Translations under genes and position numbers: made by a program | Part shown: positions 55,713-64,000 of the stretch, piece by piece | Layout of the letters: each line of letters starts with the position of its first letter | Position numbering within the stretch: position 1 is the stretch's first letter | Assembly (NCBI GenBank): GCA_028704555.1 | Contig: JAQWFD010000020.1 | Location: 1 to 64,000 of the forward strand | Length of the DNA stretch: 64,000 bases | Reading direction: 5' to 3' | DNA from: Desulfobacterales bacterium | GTDB lineage: Bacteria; Desulfobacterota; Desulfobacteria; Desulfobacterales; JAQWFD01 | Notes under the pieces: generated by a model | Told to the model about the DNA's origin: nothing | Databases searched by the model: none | The model's input: only the letters and a program-made list of their open reading frames with translations

Positions 55713-56591
55713 GTGAGCATATTTGTCAATAAGAATACAAAAGTGGTGGTCCAAGGTATAACGGGTAAAGAAGGGATGTTTCATGCAAGACAGTGCATCG
55801 CCTACGGGACGAATGTAGTGGCCGGTGTGACCCCGGGCAAAGGTGGCCAGAAGATGGATGACGTTCCGGTTTTCAATACGGTTGCGGACGCCGCCGCTAA
55901 AGCCGGTGCGAACGCCAGTTTGATTTTTGTACCGCCGCCATTTTGTGCTGCCGCAATTCTGGAAGCCATTGATGCTGAAATGGGTATTGTCGTTGCTATC
56001 ACCGAAGGCATTCCGGTTATGGACATGATGAAGGTTAAAAATTACCTGAAAGGTAAAAAAACCCGTCTCATCGGCCCCAACTGCCCGGGTATCATTACGC
56101 CCGGTGAATGTAAAATGGGTATCCAGCCCGGTGCCATGCACAAACCCGGTGGACCGATCGGTGTTATATCCCGTTCCGGAACCCTGACCTATGAAGTCGT
56201 CCATCAGCTGAGCCAGCAGGGCATCGGCCAGACAACCGTTATTGGTATTGGTGGCGACCCGGTCAACGGCACGAATTTTATTGATTGTCTGGATGCGTTT
56301 TCCAAAGATCCCGAAACCAAGGGTATTGTCATGGTTGGTGAAATCGGCGGATCTGCTGAGGAAGAAGCCGCTCAGTTTATTAAGGAAAATCTTCCGAATA
56401 CGCCGGTTATCGGTTTTATCGCCGGTTTGACGGCGCCTCCGGGACGACGGATGGGCCATGCTGGCGCAATCATCAGCGGTGGCAGCGGAACAGCTGAAGG
56501 CAAGATTTCGGCCATGAAGGCCGTTGGTATTCATGTCGCACAGAATCTTGGTGAAATCGGCGATATCGCGGCTAAGGTTTTCAAGTTCTAA
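55713..56591 (+). CDS. sucD: Succinyl-CoA synthetase, alpha subunit
   Basis: CoA-binding and phosphohistidine subunit. The N-terminus [20 protein letters not shown] is typical. The phosphorylated His is His249 in [33 protein letters not shown] is another family segment. Length 292. The start is GTG 55713, behind GCGAGGGATAAA. It completes the route from methylmalonyl-CoA to succinate. Confidence 0.97.
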   Translation: MSIFVNKNTKVVVQGITGKEGMFHARQCIAYGTNVVAGVTPGKGGQKMDDVPVFNTVADAAAKAGANASLIFVPPPFCAAAILEAIDAEMGIVVAITEGIPVMDMMKVKNYLKGKKTRLIGPNCPGIITPGECKMGIQPGAMHKPGGPIGVISRSGTLTYEVVHQLSQQGIGQTTVIGIGGDPVNGTNFIDCLDAFSKDPETKGIVMVGEIGGSAEEEAAQFIKENLPNTPVIGFIAGLTAPPGRRMGHAGAIISGGSGTAEGKISAMKAVGIHVAQNLGEIGDIAAKVFKF

Positions 56592-56617
56592 AAAAAATTA
56601 TTTAATTTATACATTCG

Positions 56618-56669
56618 ATATGCCCATTTTTCGGTCGGTTGTTGATACAACCTGCGAAAATGGGCATAT
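56618..56669. terminator. Hairpin after sucD, likely transcript end
   Basis: ATATGCCCATTTT pairs with AAAATGGGCATAT (13 bp), extended by a bulged CG pair; the 26-base apical part can fold further (GTTG with CAAC). It lies just after sucD and just before the damaged hypA. Confidence 0.6.
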
Positions 56670-56690
56670 CTGCTTAAAACAGAAAAAAAG

Positions 56691-57023
56691 CAATTCATTA
56701 AAATTGCAGCCGGAAACGTCCAGGGTCAATGGGTCCGTCTGGTGAGCATCCGACTTCGAATCGGAAAATTTTCCTCGGTAATACCCGAGAGTCTCGTTTT
56801 TTGCTTCCAGGCCATGACCGTCGATACCCCGTTTTCAGAAACAGAACTCCAAATCGATGAAATTCCGGTGACGTTCGCGTGTTTTGACTGTCAATTTCAG
56901 TGGAGATCGGGTTCGCCCCTGTTTGTGTGCCCGAATTGTCAGCGCGGTTCGATACGAATTCTGACCGGACAGGAATTTGATATCATTTCAATTCGGATAC
57001 AGACGATGAATAGCCGATCTTGA
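56691..57023 (+). pseudogene. hypA: hypA-like gene lacking a normal 5' end
   Basis: HypA delivers nickel to NiFe-hydrogenases with HypB. From about 56691 the frame reads like HypA (FIKIAAGNVQGQ, then SIRLRIGKFSSVIPESLVFCF) and keeps the zinc site as two C-x2-C pairs (CFDC and CPNC). But the universal N-terminal Met-His-Glu, whose His binds nickel, is not encoded. The frame runs back to a TGA at 56643 without any ATG, GTG or TTG before GTG 56742, which lies inside the conserved domain. A product from 56742 would be 93 residues instead of about 115. It is either a pseudogene or starts at an unusual codon. Confidence 0.65.
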
Positions 57024-57125
57024 AACGGCAGTATGGTGTTGCTTTACACATTACGTGAAATACAGGATTCCTGTATTGGTCATAGCGGAGACCGCTAAAA
57101 CCGAGGGTTTTGTGAGTAAATGGTA

Positions 57126-57818
57126 ATGGAAATAAAAGTCGTTAAAAAAGTACTGGATGTCAATGATACCTTTGCAGCAGAAAACAGAAAATGGTTTGAG
57201 GCCAATCATGTATTTGTTTTGAATATGATGAGTTCTCCGGGGTCTGGAAAAACCAGCATTCTTGAAAAGAGCCTTAGCAGGCTTGGATCAGAAGTCCGCT
57301 GCGGTGTTATTGTCGGAGATATTTGTACAACAAACGATGCGGACAGGCTTGTGTCGATCGATACGCCCGTTGTGCAAATCAACACAGATGAGTTTGGCGG
57401 TGATTGCCATCTGTCCGCGCATGTGATCCGGAAGGCAGCCGAACAGTTTGATCTGGATAAAATAGATTTGCTGATTGTTGAAAATATCGGCAACTTGGTA
57501 TGCCCTGCCGAATTTGATATCGGAGAGGATGCCAGGGCCGTCGTGTTGAGCGTTACGGAGGGGGAAGACAAACCCTTGAAATATCCCCTTATGTTTCGGG
57601 TTTGTGACGTGGCGCTTCTAAATAAAATTGACCTGTTGCCGTATCTGATCTACGACAGGCAGCTGGTGGCTGACAATATCAGGCAAATCCATTCAGATAT
57701 GCCGGTGTTTGAAGTATCCGCACAAACCGGAGACGGATTGGCTGAATGGATTGTATGGCTGCAGTCCAAGGTGTACGGGAAAAAAGGATGCCACCGGAGC
57801 TCACCGTCAGAGCGTTAA
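57126..57818 (+). CDS. hypB: Hydrogenase maturation GTPase HypB
   Basis: G-protein that supplies energy for nickel insertion into NiFe-hydrogenase. At 230 residues it has the Walker A SSPGSGKTSILEKSL, the Mg/switch region VIVGDICTTNDADRL, the metal-site segment ENIGNLVCPAEFDIGED, and NKIDLLPYL for guanine recognition. It lacks the N-terminal His-rich stretch and the CxxCGC motif of some members, as many do. ATG 57126 and ATG 57120 are both possible starts. No hydrogenase structural genes lie in the window. Confidence 0.93.
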   Translation: MEIKVVKKVLDVNDTFAAENRKWFEANHVFVLNMMSSPGSGKTSILEKSLSRLGSEVRCGVIVGDICTTNDADRLVSIDTPVVQINTDEFGGDCHLSAHVIRKAAEQFDLDKIDLLIVENIGNLVCPAEFDIGEDARAVVLSVTEGEDKPLKYPLMFRVCDVALLNKIDLLPYLIYDRQLVADNIRQIHSDMPVFEVSAQTGDGLAEWIVWLQSKVYGKKGCHRSSPSER

Positions 57819-57925
57819 CCCCATCGTTGCATAAACAAAATGGTGGAAAGTTGAAAAAGGATTACAAACAGAAGGGAAAACCCCGCTGAGCCTGAATATT
57901 ACGAATGGTAAAGTCGACTTTTACA
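57818..57925. repeat. Diverged dispersed repeat, copy 2
   Basis: Counterpart of 531-645: CCCCATCGTTGCAT, then AACAAAATGG, an interior of similar length, and a final GAATGGTAAAGTCGACTTTT block. The last block is a near-palindrome centred on GTCGAC. Confidence 0.5.
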
Positions 57926-57947
57926 ACGCTGGGGTTGATGGCGTCGG

Positions 57948-59105
57948 TTATTTCCAGAACGGGGACATCTCCCTGAGCCGGATAATAATCCCCGGCAGTT
58001 GATCGATGACGAAATTGATTTCTTCTTCTGTATTATAGATACTGAGACTGAAACGGATGGAGCCATGGGCGGATGTGAAGGGTATTCCCATTGCCCGGAG
58101 TACATGGGACGGTTCCAGAGAACCGGACGTGCAGGCGGAGCCGGATGATGCGCAAATACCCAGTTCATCCATCATCAGCAAAATTGCCTCACCTTCCACA
58201 GAATCAAACCCGAGACTGGTGGTATTAGGGAGCCGGTGATCCAGGGTCCCGTTAATCCGGGTGTTCGGAATCCGTTTGATCAGTTCAGATTCGAGTCTGT
58301 CCCTTAATTTCCTGATGCGGGTGTTTTCTTCGTCGATATGCTGGCCGGCCAGCTCGCATGCTTTACCAAGACCGATAATGGATGAGACATTTTCAGTCCC
58401 GCCTCTTCGCCCCCGTTCCTGATGGCCGCCAATTAGAAAGGGTGAAAACTTTGTTCCTTTCCGGATATACAGCGCTCCGATGCCCTTGGGGCCATGAAGT
58501 TTATGCCCGGCAATAGACAATAGATCAATGCCAGAGTTCTGGAGATCGATCGGAATCTTACCAACGGCCTGAACCGCATCGGTATGAAATACAATGCCCC
58601 GGTTTTTGACAATCAGGGAAATCTCCTCGACCGGAAAGATTACCCCGGTTTCATTGTTGGCCCACATGATACTGACAATGGCCGTATCGTCCGACAGGTG
58701 GTCATAAAGGTAATTCAGGTCCAGAATGCCCAGACGGTCCACCGGGACAAAGGTGACCCGGTATCCTTTCTGCTTGGCCAGATGCTCACAAAGGTTTTTG
58801 ACGGCCGGGTGTTCCACCTTGCTCGTAATGATGTGCTTTTTATCCGGATTGGATTCAATGGCAGCCCATATGGCCGTGCTGTCACTTTCTGTACCGCAGC
58901 TGGTCAATATGATTTCTTCCGGATGGGCACCTATAAGCGCAGCGATTTTCTCCCGCGCCTGACGAATCGTTCGGGCCACATTCCCGCCGAAACGGTGCAT
59001 ACTGGACGGATTTCCGTAAAAGTCACTGAAATAGGGGAGCATTTCTTCAAGGACTTCAGCCGAAACGCGGGTGGTTGCGTTATTATCCAGATAGATGACC
59101 TTCAT
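57948..59105 (-). CDS. nifS: Cysteine desulfurase, NifS type
   Basis: PLP enzyme that releases sulfur from cysteine for Fe-S cluster assembly. At 385 residues it has the N-terminal YLDNNATT, the PLP lysine Lys202 in SIAGHKLHGPKG, and the catalytic cysteine Cys325 in SSGSACTSGSLEPSHVL. It follows nifU with a four-base overlap, so the two are translationally coupled and supply each other. No nif nitrogenase genes are present here, so the pair probably serves general cluster assembly. Confidence 0.96.
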   Translation of the reverse strand: MKVIYLDNNATTRVSAEVLEEMLPYFSDFYGNPSSMHRFGGNVARTIRQAREKIAALIGAHPEEIILTSCGTESDSTAIWAAIESNPDKKHIITSKVEHPAVKNLCEHLAKQKGYRVTFVPVDRLGILDLNYLYDHLSDDTAIVSIMWANNETGVIFPVEEISLIVKNRGIVFHTDAVQAVGKIPIDLQNSGIDLLSIAGHKLHGPKGIGALYIRKGTKFSPFLIGGHQERGRRGGTENVSSIIGLGKACELAGQHIDEENTRIRKLRDRLESELIKRIPNTRINGTLDHRLPNTTSLGFDSVEGEAILLMMDELGICASSGSACTSGSLEPSHVLRAMGIPFTSAHGSIRFSLSIYNTEEEINFVIDQLPGIIIRLREMSPFWK

Positions 59106-59932
59106 GACTGCACCTCCACGATTACCAGTTCAGGGGTAACCAGCTCCCTGAGTTTTTTCTCCACATAATGTTTTAATGTTACCTGAGATATCTGGCAGGT
59201 GGCACATGCGCCCCGGAGTTTTACCAGGACCGTGTTGCCTTCCACGTCAATCAGCTCAATATCTCCGCCATCCTTTTGAAGTGAGGGGCGAATTTCACGT
59301 TCCAATGTACTTTCGATGAGCTTTATTTTTTGGATATTTGTCAGTGTCGACGGCTTTTTAGGCACTGGATGTGTCGGGCCCAGAACGGAATTGATGATTG
59401 CCTGAATCTGTTCGTGGCATTTTCCGCAACCGCCTCCTGCTTTGACATAATCGGTGACTTCTTCAATGGATGTAAGATGGTTTTCCCTTACCGCCCGTTC
59501 GATTTCATGATCGGTGATACCAAAGCATTCGCAGACAATCTCTCCCGTTATTTTTTCTTCGCTCTGGCCGTGATAATTTGCGATGGCTTTTTCCAAAGCA
59601 TCCCGACCCAGCACGGAACAATGCATTTTTTCCTTGGGCAGGCCCCCCAGATAGCGGGCAATATCCTCATTTGTAATTTTTTTCGCCTCTTCGAGCGTTT
59701 TGCCTTTGATCATTTCGGTCATGGCCGAAGATGAGGCAATGGCGCTTGCGCATCCAAACGTCTGGAATTTGGCATCAGCAATGCGTTTATTTGCATCCAG
59801 TTTAAAATAAAGCGTCAGTGCATCGCCGCAGGCCAGGGATCCAACCTCACCTACCCCGTCGGCATTCTCTATAACGCCGACATTTCTGGGATTGAGAAAA
59901 TGATCTTTTACTTTATCTGTATATTCCCACAT
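59102..59932 (-). CDS. nifU: Fe-S cluster scaffold NifU, three-domain form
   Basis: A 276-residue scaffold. The IscU-like N-terminal domain has Cys35, Asp37, Cys61 and Cys105 as ligands. A central BFD-like 2Fe-2S domain carries CECFGITD and CGKC. The C-terminal Nfu domain has GACATCQISQVTLK. This complete layout matches NifU rather than IscU. Overlaps nifS by four bases. The upstream region 59933-60170 shows no gene and likely holds the promoter. Confidence 0.96.
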   Translation of the reverse strand: MWEYTDKVKDHFLNPRNVGVIENADGVGEVGSLACGDALTLYFKLDANKRIADAKFQTFGCASAIASSSAMTEMIKGKTLEEAKKITNEDIARYLGGLPKEKMHCSVLGRDALEKAIANYHGQSEEKITGEIVCECFGITDHEIERAVRENHLTSIEEVTDYVKAGGGCGKCHEQIQAIINSVLGPTHPVPKKPSTLTNIQKIKLIESTLEREIRPSLQKDGGDIELIDVEGNTVLVKLRGACATCQISQVTLKHYVEKKLRELVTPELVIVEVQS

Positions 59933-60170
59933 GATATTCTCCTGTATTTAAATGTCTTATGATAGCATAGTTGACCTGTCGGTCTGACAGGGAACACTGT
60001 TCAACGATGACGGTTTACAGGAAAGCGCAGGGCATTCAGCATTGGTTCATAAAAAAACCGGGGTGATAATGTAGAAAAAGGCAGCGTTATTTTCTTGCTC
60101 CCGATTGAAAAGTTAACGTATCGTATGAAAAGAACAGGGTATGGCGAACCGCCATAATCAAGATCTAAGC

Positions 60171-60365
60171 TCAGGAAAATCCTTTCCGAGAGCCTGTGGA
60201 ACAAGTACTGGTGCCCGATGTGCTGGCTGTTTTTACAGGGCTTATCAGTTTCCTTACCTTGTCGCTGCCGCATTTCGGGCATTTAACGATATCGTCCGTG
60301 CGTCTGAAAATCAGTTTTTCGAAAGAATGCCCGCAATTTTCACAGGCATACTCATAAATTGGCAT
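60171..60365 (-). CDS. FmdB-type zinc ribbon protein
   Basis: A 64-residue protein with the FmdB/regulatory zinc-ribbon signature: MPIYEYACENCGHSFEKL, then CPKCGSDKVRKL, giving two C-x2-C pairs. The Ser/Thr-rich tail ends GSRKGFS. Such proteins are often labelled regulators of formamidase, but their role is unknown. It is a single gene on the minus strand between nifU and a divergent MEMO1-family gene. Confidence 0.88.
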   Translation of the reverse strand: MPIYEYACENCGHSFEKLIFRRTDDIVKCPKCGSDKVRKLISPVKTASTSGTSTCSTGSRKGFS

Positions 60366-60579
60366 AATTGGTCTCCAAGAATTTCGGCAAAAATAAATTG
60401 TGTTTGGATCGGGCGGGATTTTTTCCCAGGCCCTAAATTTGTGATTATTGTTTCAGTAACAATTAACAGATAATTGATTTAAAGATATTATCTTGAACAC
60501 GGCATGTCAAGATATCGTATGGATATATGCCCAGCATGTCCGTTATTCATTCAACTTTTTTTACAAGGAGGTGCTAACC

Positions 60580-61425
60580 GTGAAAGCCAGGAAAGCCATC
60601 TTTGCGGGAAGCTGGTATCCCGAAAGCGCGTCGGAATGTGAAAATGCGATTATCCGGTTTTTGAAAAAAACTGAAGTGCAGGTGGCGTCAGGAATCAAAC
60701 TGACAGGGGGTATTGTGCCACATGCAGGCTGGTATTTTTCCGGAAATATTGCCTGCAGTGTTATTCATGCCCTCAGCAGCGGGATAAAGCCGGATGCCAT
60801 TGTTGTTTATGGAATGCATCTTCATCCGGCCTCACCGTTTTATATTATGACGGAAGGGGCATGGGAAACGCCTTTTGGGGAGGTTTTTGTTGAGGAAGAT
60901 ATTGCAAAAGAGATTGCCGGCAGGTTTGTATTTGATACGACCAGCCACTTCAGCCATGATAATACCATTGAACTTCAAATGCCCTTTATTCGATATTTTT
61001 TTGAAGATGTGAAAATTATTCCCATTGGTGTGCCGCCGGTAGCAGCATCTCTGGAAATCGGAAAATCAGTGGCGCAGGTTGCTTCCAGACTGGGGGTAAC
61101 GATCAAGGTCATCGGGTCGACCGATCTGACACATTACGGAATGAATTACGGATTTTTCCCGAAAGGGACGGGGCCTGCCGCCGTCAAGTGGGTCCAGCAG
61201 GAAAATGATCAAAAAATTATTGATGCCATTGTTTCAATGGATCCCGGACGGGTGATCCGTGAGGCCCTTGAAAGTCAGAACGCCTGCTGCGCCGGAGCTG
61301 CCGCTACAGCGATTGTTACCGCAAAAGCGATAGGAGCCGATCGGGCGCAGTGTATTGCCTATGCCAGCAGTTATGATAAAAGTCCGGGGGAAAGTTTTGT
61401 CGGTTATGCAGGGATACTGTTTTAG
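60580..61425 (+). CDS. amrB: AmmeMemoRadiSam system protein B (MEMO1 family)
   Basis: A 281-residue MEMO1-family protein, related in fold to extradiol dioxygenases. The metal-site histidines are in VPHAGWYFSG, YGMHLHP and GSTDLTHYG. In bacteria this gene often sits with an AMMECR1 and a radical SAM gene (the AmmeMemoRadiSam system); neither is visible here. I place the start at GTG 60580, seven bases after a perfect AAGGAGGTG; ATG 60493 is also in frame but lacks a site. Biochemical function is unknown. Confidence 0.88.
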   Translation: MKARKAIFAGSWYPESASECENAIIRFLKKTEVQVASGIKLTGGIVPHAGWYFSGNIACSVIHALSSGIKPDAIVVYGMHLHPASPFYIMTEGAWETPFGEVFVEEDIAKEIAGRFVFDTTSHFSHDNTIELQMPFIRYFFEDVKIIPIGVPPVAASLEIGKSVAQVASRLGVTIKVIGSTDLTHYGMNYGFFPKGTGPAAVKWVQQENDQKIIDAIVSMDPGRVIREALESQNACCAGAAATAIVTAKAIGADRAQCIAYASSYDKSPGESFVGYAGILF

Positions 61426-61567
61426 ATCAGAGGCGTCAACCGGTGGCCTGTACCGACCGCAGGCTTCTGAAACGGGTTTCGTGCGCCTGCGTTTAAAAAC
61501 TGACCATATTCGATGACTTTGCCGGACGTTTTCCATTGCCATTTCATTCGAACGCGTCGGATTGACG

Positions 61568-62617
61568 CTATAACACTACAATCTTTTCGCCAATTTCAGC
61601 GGATACTTCTCCAATAATGGAAGAATGGTCTAAGGCGTGTTTGTTTAAATCATCAAGCAGCTTATCCGCTGATGTTTTGTCCACGCAGATCAGCAGCCCG
61701 CCGGATGTCTGGGGATCGAACAATACATCCTGAACCGCTGGGGTCAGGGTCGCCGGGAAATCGATCATCGACTGCCTGAATTTTCGGTTCTCGAAGGCAC
61801 CGCCGGGGACAAGTCCCATGGCGGCAAACTCGATGGCTTCTTCGAGCATCGGAATGCGGTCGGAAAACAGTCTGATTCCCATGCCGGAATGGATCACCAT
61901 CTCAGCAAGATGTCCCAGAAGACCGAATCCAGTTATGTCTGTACAGGCATGAACCGGATAATTCGTCATAATTTCCGCTGCATTGCGGTTTAACATGGCC
62001 ATCAGCCGGGTAACCCTTTCGATGAGATCGTTACTGGCCATTCCCCCTTTGATGGCGGTATTGATGATACCGGTACCCAGCGGCTTGGTAAGAATCAGCA
62101 GATCACCTGCCTTCAGATTTTTTTTTGTCAAAACCTGATCGGGATGAATAAATCCCGTAACCGACAAACCATATTTCAATTCTCTGTCTTCCACACTGTG
62201 CCCGCCTATCAGAACGACTTCAGCTTCTTTCAGCTTGTCGATTCCGCCCTGGAGGATTTGCCGGAGAATAGACAGATCCATCTGCTTTAAGGGGAATGCA
62301 ACCAGGTTCATGGCGGTTTTTGGAATGCCTCCCATGGCATAGACATCGCTCAGGGCGTTTGCTGCGGCGATCTGACCAAACCAGTAGGGATCGTCAACCA
62401 CCGGTGTGAAAAAATCGACGGTCTGAATCATTGCAATGTCTTCAGTAATTTTATAAACGCCGGCATCATCGGCTCGATCCAGGCCGACGATAACATTTGA
62501 ATCCGTTGGAATATCGAGTCCGCAAAGTGCCTTATCCAGGGCCCCTGGAGGTAGTTTTGACGCTCAACCCGCGGAGGTAACGGTTTCGGTCAGCCGAATG
62601 GATATAGGTAATTTCAT
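61568..62617 (-). CDS. selD: Selenide, water dikinase (selenophosphate synthetase) with in-frame TGA
   Basis: SelD makes selenophosphate, the selenium donor for selenocysteine and selenouridine. The frame begins at ATG 62617 behind GGAG and reads MKLPISIRLTETVTSAG, then TGA at 62566-62564, then ASKLPPGALDKALCG and on to NVIVGLDRADDAGVYKITED. The TGA falls exactly where SelD has its catalytic Cys or Sec (Sec18, followed by Lys21, matching Cys17/Lys20 of E. coli SelD). A stop-based gene call would give only the last 287 residues, from an internal Met. The full product is 349 residues. The rest, with VQTVDFFTP-like start and GGHSVED, is normal. Its own activity supplies the selenium for the Sec. 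Confidence 0.93.
62530..62566 (-). promoter_or_regulatory. Putative bacterial SECIS element in selD
   Basis: Directly 3' of the TGA (minus strand), CCAGG and CCTGG pair around a GGC loop (62548-62536), extended outward by CCT and AGG with an internal bulge. A hairpin placed about 15 bases after the UGA with a short apical loop is where SelB binds in bacterial selenoprotein mRNAs. Confidence 0.65.
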
Positions 62618-62802
62618 ATGAATCTCCGGAATCTTGTGTTGAATCCATAAATATACTATAGACTTTCGTGACATGCAGTTATACACAACAACAGCTTATG
62701 TGCTACCCGCGTTGATACCCTGTATAATAATCCGATATCATTTACGGGGCAAGAAATTTTATTGATTTTTATTCAATTGGCAAGCAATTTAGCGGCTCGC
62801 TA

Positions 62803-62833
62803 ACAAACCGATTCGTTTGTCGGAATTTTTTTT
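62803..62833 (+). terminator. Inverted repeat with T run ahead of trkH
   Basis: ACAAAC and GTTTGT are inverted around CGATTC, followed by CGGAA and eight Ts (62826-62833). It looks like an intrinsic terminator 60 bases before the trkH start. No plus-strand gene ends here, so it may be a leader attenuator or simply a protein-binding site. Confidence 0.4.
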
Positions 62834-62894
62834 AAATTTTAGTCAGACCGGTATCAACAGGTAAAAATCCGGATTCAAAGGGGTTTGAAAGAAT

Positions 62895-64000
62895 ATGAAG
62901 TTGATTAAGGAAATGCACCCGGCCGCTATTGTGTTGACAAGCTACCTGATTGCCGTTGTCGTGGGCACATGTTTTTTGTTGATTCCGTTTGCAACGGTAT
63001 CCGGGCATATTTCTGTAGTGGATGCACTGTTTACCGCTACTTCGGCTGTATGTGTCACCGGGTTGATCGTGGTGGATACGGGGACCTGCTTTTCCGGTTT
63101 TGGGCAGGCTGTGATTCTGGTATTGATACAGCTGGGTGGATTGGGCATTATGACGGTATCTGTCACCGTTTTTCAACTGGTCGGGCGAAGCATATCTTTC
63201 AGATACCGGATGATCATACAGGAAGGGTTCAGTCCTGCGCCAAGACAAGATATTTATCAGCTGCTCAAAGCCATCTTTTTGTTCACGCTGGCTGCGGAGG
63301 CCACGGGGACAGTTTTGTTGTTTGGGCACTGGATCGGTGAGTATCCGTGGCCAACAGCGCTTTACATGGCGGTTTTTCATTCAATCTCAGCATTCTGTAA
63401 CGCCGGATTTTCCCTGTTGAGTACCAGCTTTATCGAGTACCGGTCCATGCCGGTCCTGAACCTGACGATCTGCGCGTTAATCGTACTGGGGGGAATAGGG
63501 TTTCCCGTCGTCTATGATATCTATCATAAAATCCGGTACCGTGATAAGCGGGTCAGATTATCGGTTCAGACCAAAACCGTGTTAATTACGACGGTTTTGC
63601 TTATCGGTATCGGCATGATTGTTTTTGGCGTTGTTGAACGACATATTACGCTGAAAGATGCGAGTATCTCAGAATGGTTTCTGGTCTCGCTGTTTCAGTC
63701 TGTGAGCTGCCGTACAGCTGGGTTCAATACGGTAGAAATTTCGTTGCTCAGCAATTCTACCCTGACGCTGATGATTTTTCTTATGTTTATCGGAGCGTCT
63801 CCCGGCTCATGCGGAGGGGGTATCAAAACCACGACGCTGGCGGTACTGGGCAGGTTTACCTGGAGTCGGATGCGGCGGCAGATCCGTGTCAACATGTTTA
63901 AAAAAAGTATTCCTTCGGAAGTCGTAACCCGGAGCATATCGCTGGTTATCATATCGGTGTTTCTGATATCGGTGTTTTTGTTTCTGCTGCTGGTCACGCA
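62895..64000 (+). CDS. trkH: TrkH/KtrB-type potassium uptake protein, cut by window end
   Basis: Inner-membrane potassium-translocating subunit. The first 368 residues are present; the end lies outside the window. All four selectivity-filter loops are visible: TSAVCVTGL, SISAFCNAGF, SVSCRTAGFN and SPGSCGGGIKTTT, each with the conserved glycine. ATG 62895 starts a natural leader of MKLIKEMHPAAIV. The cytoplasmic regulatory partner (TrkA/KtrA) is not in the window and may follow. Confidence 0.93.
   Translation, partial: MKLIKEMHPAAIVLTSYLIAVVVGTCFLLIPFATVSGHISVVDALFTATSAVCVTGLIVVDTGTCFSGFGQAVILVLIQLGGLGIMTVSVTVFQLVGRSISFRYRMIIQEGFSPAPRQDIYQLLKAIFLFTLAAEATGTVLLFGHWIGEYPWPTALYMAVFHSISAFCNAGFSLLSTSFIEYRSMPVLNLTICALIVLGGIGFPVVYDIYHKIRYRDKRVRLSVQTKTVLITTVLLIGIGMIVFGVVERHITLKDASISEWFLVSLFQSVSCRTAGFNTVEISLLSNSTLTLMIFLMFIGASPGSCGGGIKTTTLAVLGRFTWSRMRRQIRVNMFKKSIPSEVVTRSISLVIISVFLISVFLFLLLVT

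Noticed and set aside
56524..56745. Open frame across the sucD end, hairpin and hypA start
   Set aside because: It overlaps sucD in another frame and runs through a stem-loop; it has no protein-like composition.
57126..57818. HypB considered defective because it lacks a His-rich N-terminus
   Set aside because: Many functional HypB proteins lack that stretch, and all GTPase and metal-site motifs are intact.

Overview
The window looks like the chromosome of a propionate-metabolising, probably sulfate-reducing member of the Desulfobacterota (the former Deltaproteobacteria). Evidence for this is a full methylmalonyl-CoA block of transcarboxylase type, a selenocysteine-containing SelD, a signal-peptide-bearing porin of the kind abundant in these bacteria, NifU/NifS-type Fe-S assembly genes, and many short dispersed hairpin elements between genes. 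No rRNA, tRNA, CRISPR array, prophage or transposase gene was found. The taxonomic placement is an inference from gene content.

Layout. 1-816 is an AT-rich gap holding one copy of a diverged repeat. 817-7438 is a housekeeping run on the plus strand: argS, a SPOR-domain protein, gatC, gatA, a small protein and mutL. 7649-10635 (minus) encodes a FadL-type outer-membrane protein and a secreted FlgO-like/FG-GAP protein. 11356-12594 is the porin, closed by a strong bidirectional terminator. gatB (minus) ends inside a 7-bp minisatellite. 14487-23217 is a glycan cluster: five glycosyltransferases, a histidine phosphatase and a NodB-like deacetylase.

23888-30637 is an unusual ABC system: a compact FtsX-type permease, a LolD-like ATPase, and a 1623-residue protein joining an apparently dead M28-peptidase-like domain to a second FtsX permease. 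31156-35976 has two large polytopic membrane proteins and a small secreted protein. 36331-41564 is the most intriguing accessory region. On the plus strand are a protein of unknown function and a PqqD-like protein. Facing them on the minus strand are a STAS antagonist, an RsbW-like kinase, a cyclic-nucleotide-binding protein and an ABC exporter whose nucleotide-binding domain carries an insertion of about 255 residues with repeated Q-loop-like motifs.

41838-44636 carries a DUF2065 protein, queA, tgt and a NifU C-terminal-type protein. 44986-56591 is metabolic: an aminotransferase, methylmalonyl-CoA epimerase, methylmalonyl-CoA mutase, MeaB, the carboxyltransferase, a 68-residue putative accessory subunit, a biotin-carrying pyruvate carboxylase B-type subunit, then sucC and sucD. 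Together these connect propionyl-CoA and succinate, with carboxyl transfer between methylmalonyl-CoA and pyruvate/oxaloacetate. 56691-59932 has a 5'-defective hypA, hypB, and nifU-nifS. 60171-64000 has an FmdB-type zinc ribbon, a MEMO1-family protein, selD with an in-frame TGA read as selenocysteine, and the start of a TrkH-type potassium transporter cut by the window edge.

Intergenic DNA is crowded with at least six families of short repeats: TTGAGG-spaced hairpin arrays, elements ending in ACCGCCCGCTTCGC, elements ending in CACGCAAAGGCGC, CCACAGAG inverted repeats, an ATGGCCG/GTTATGATC family, and a diverged pair at 531-645 and 57818-57925.
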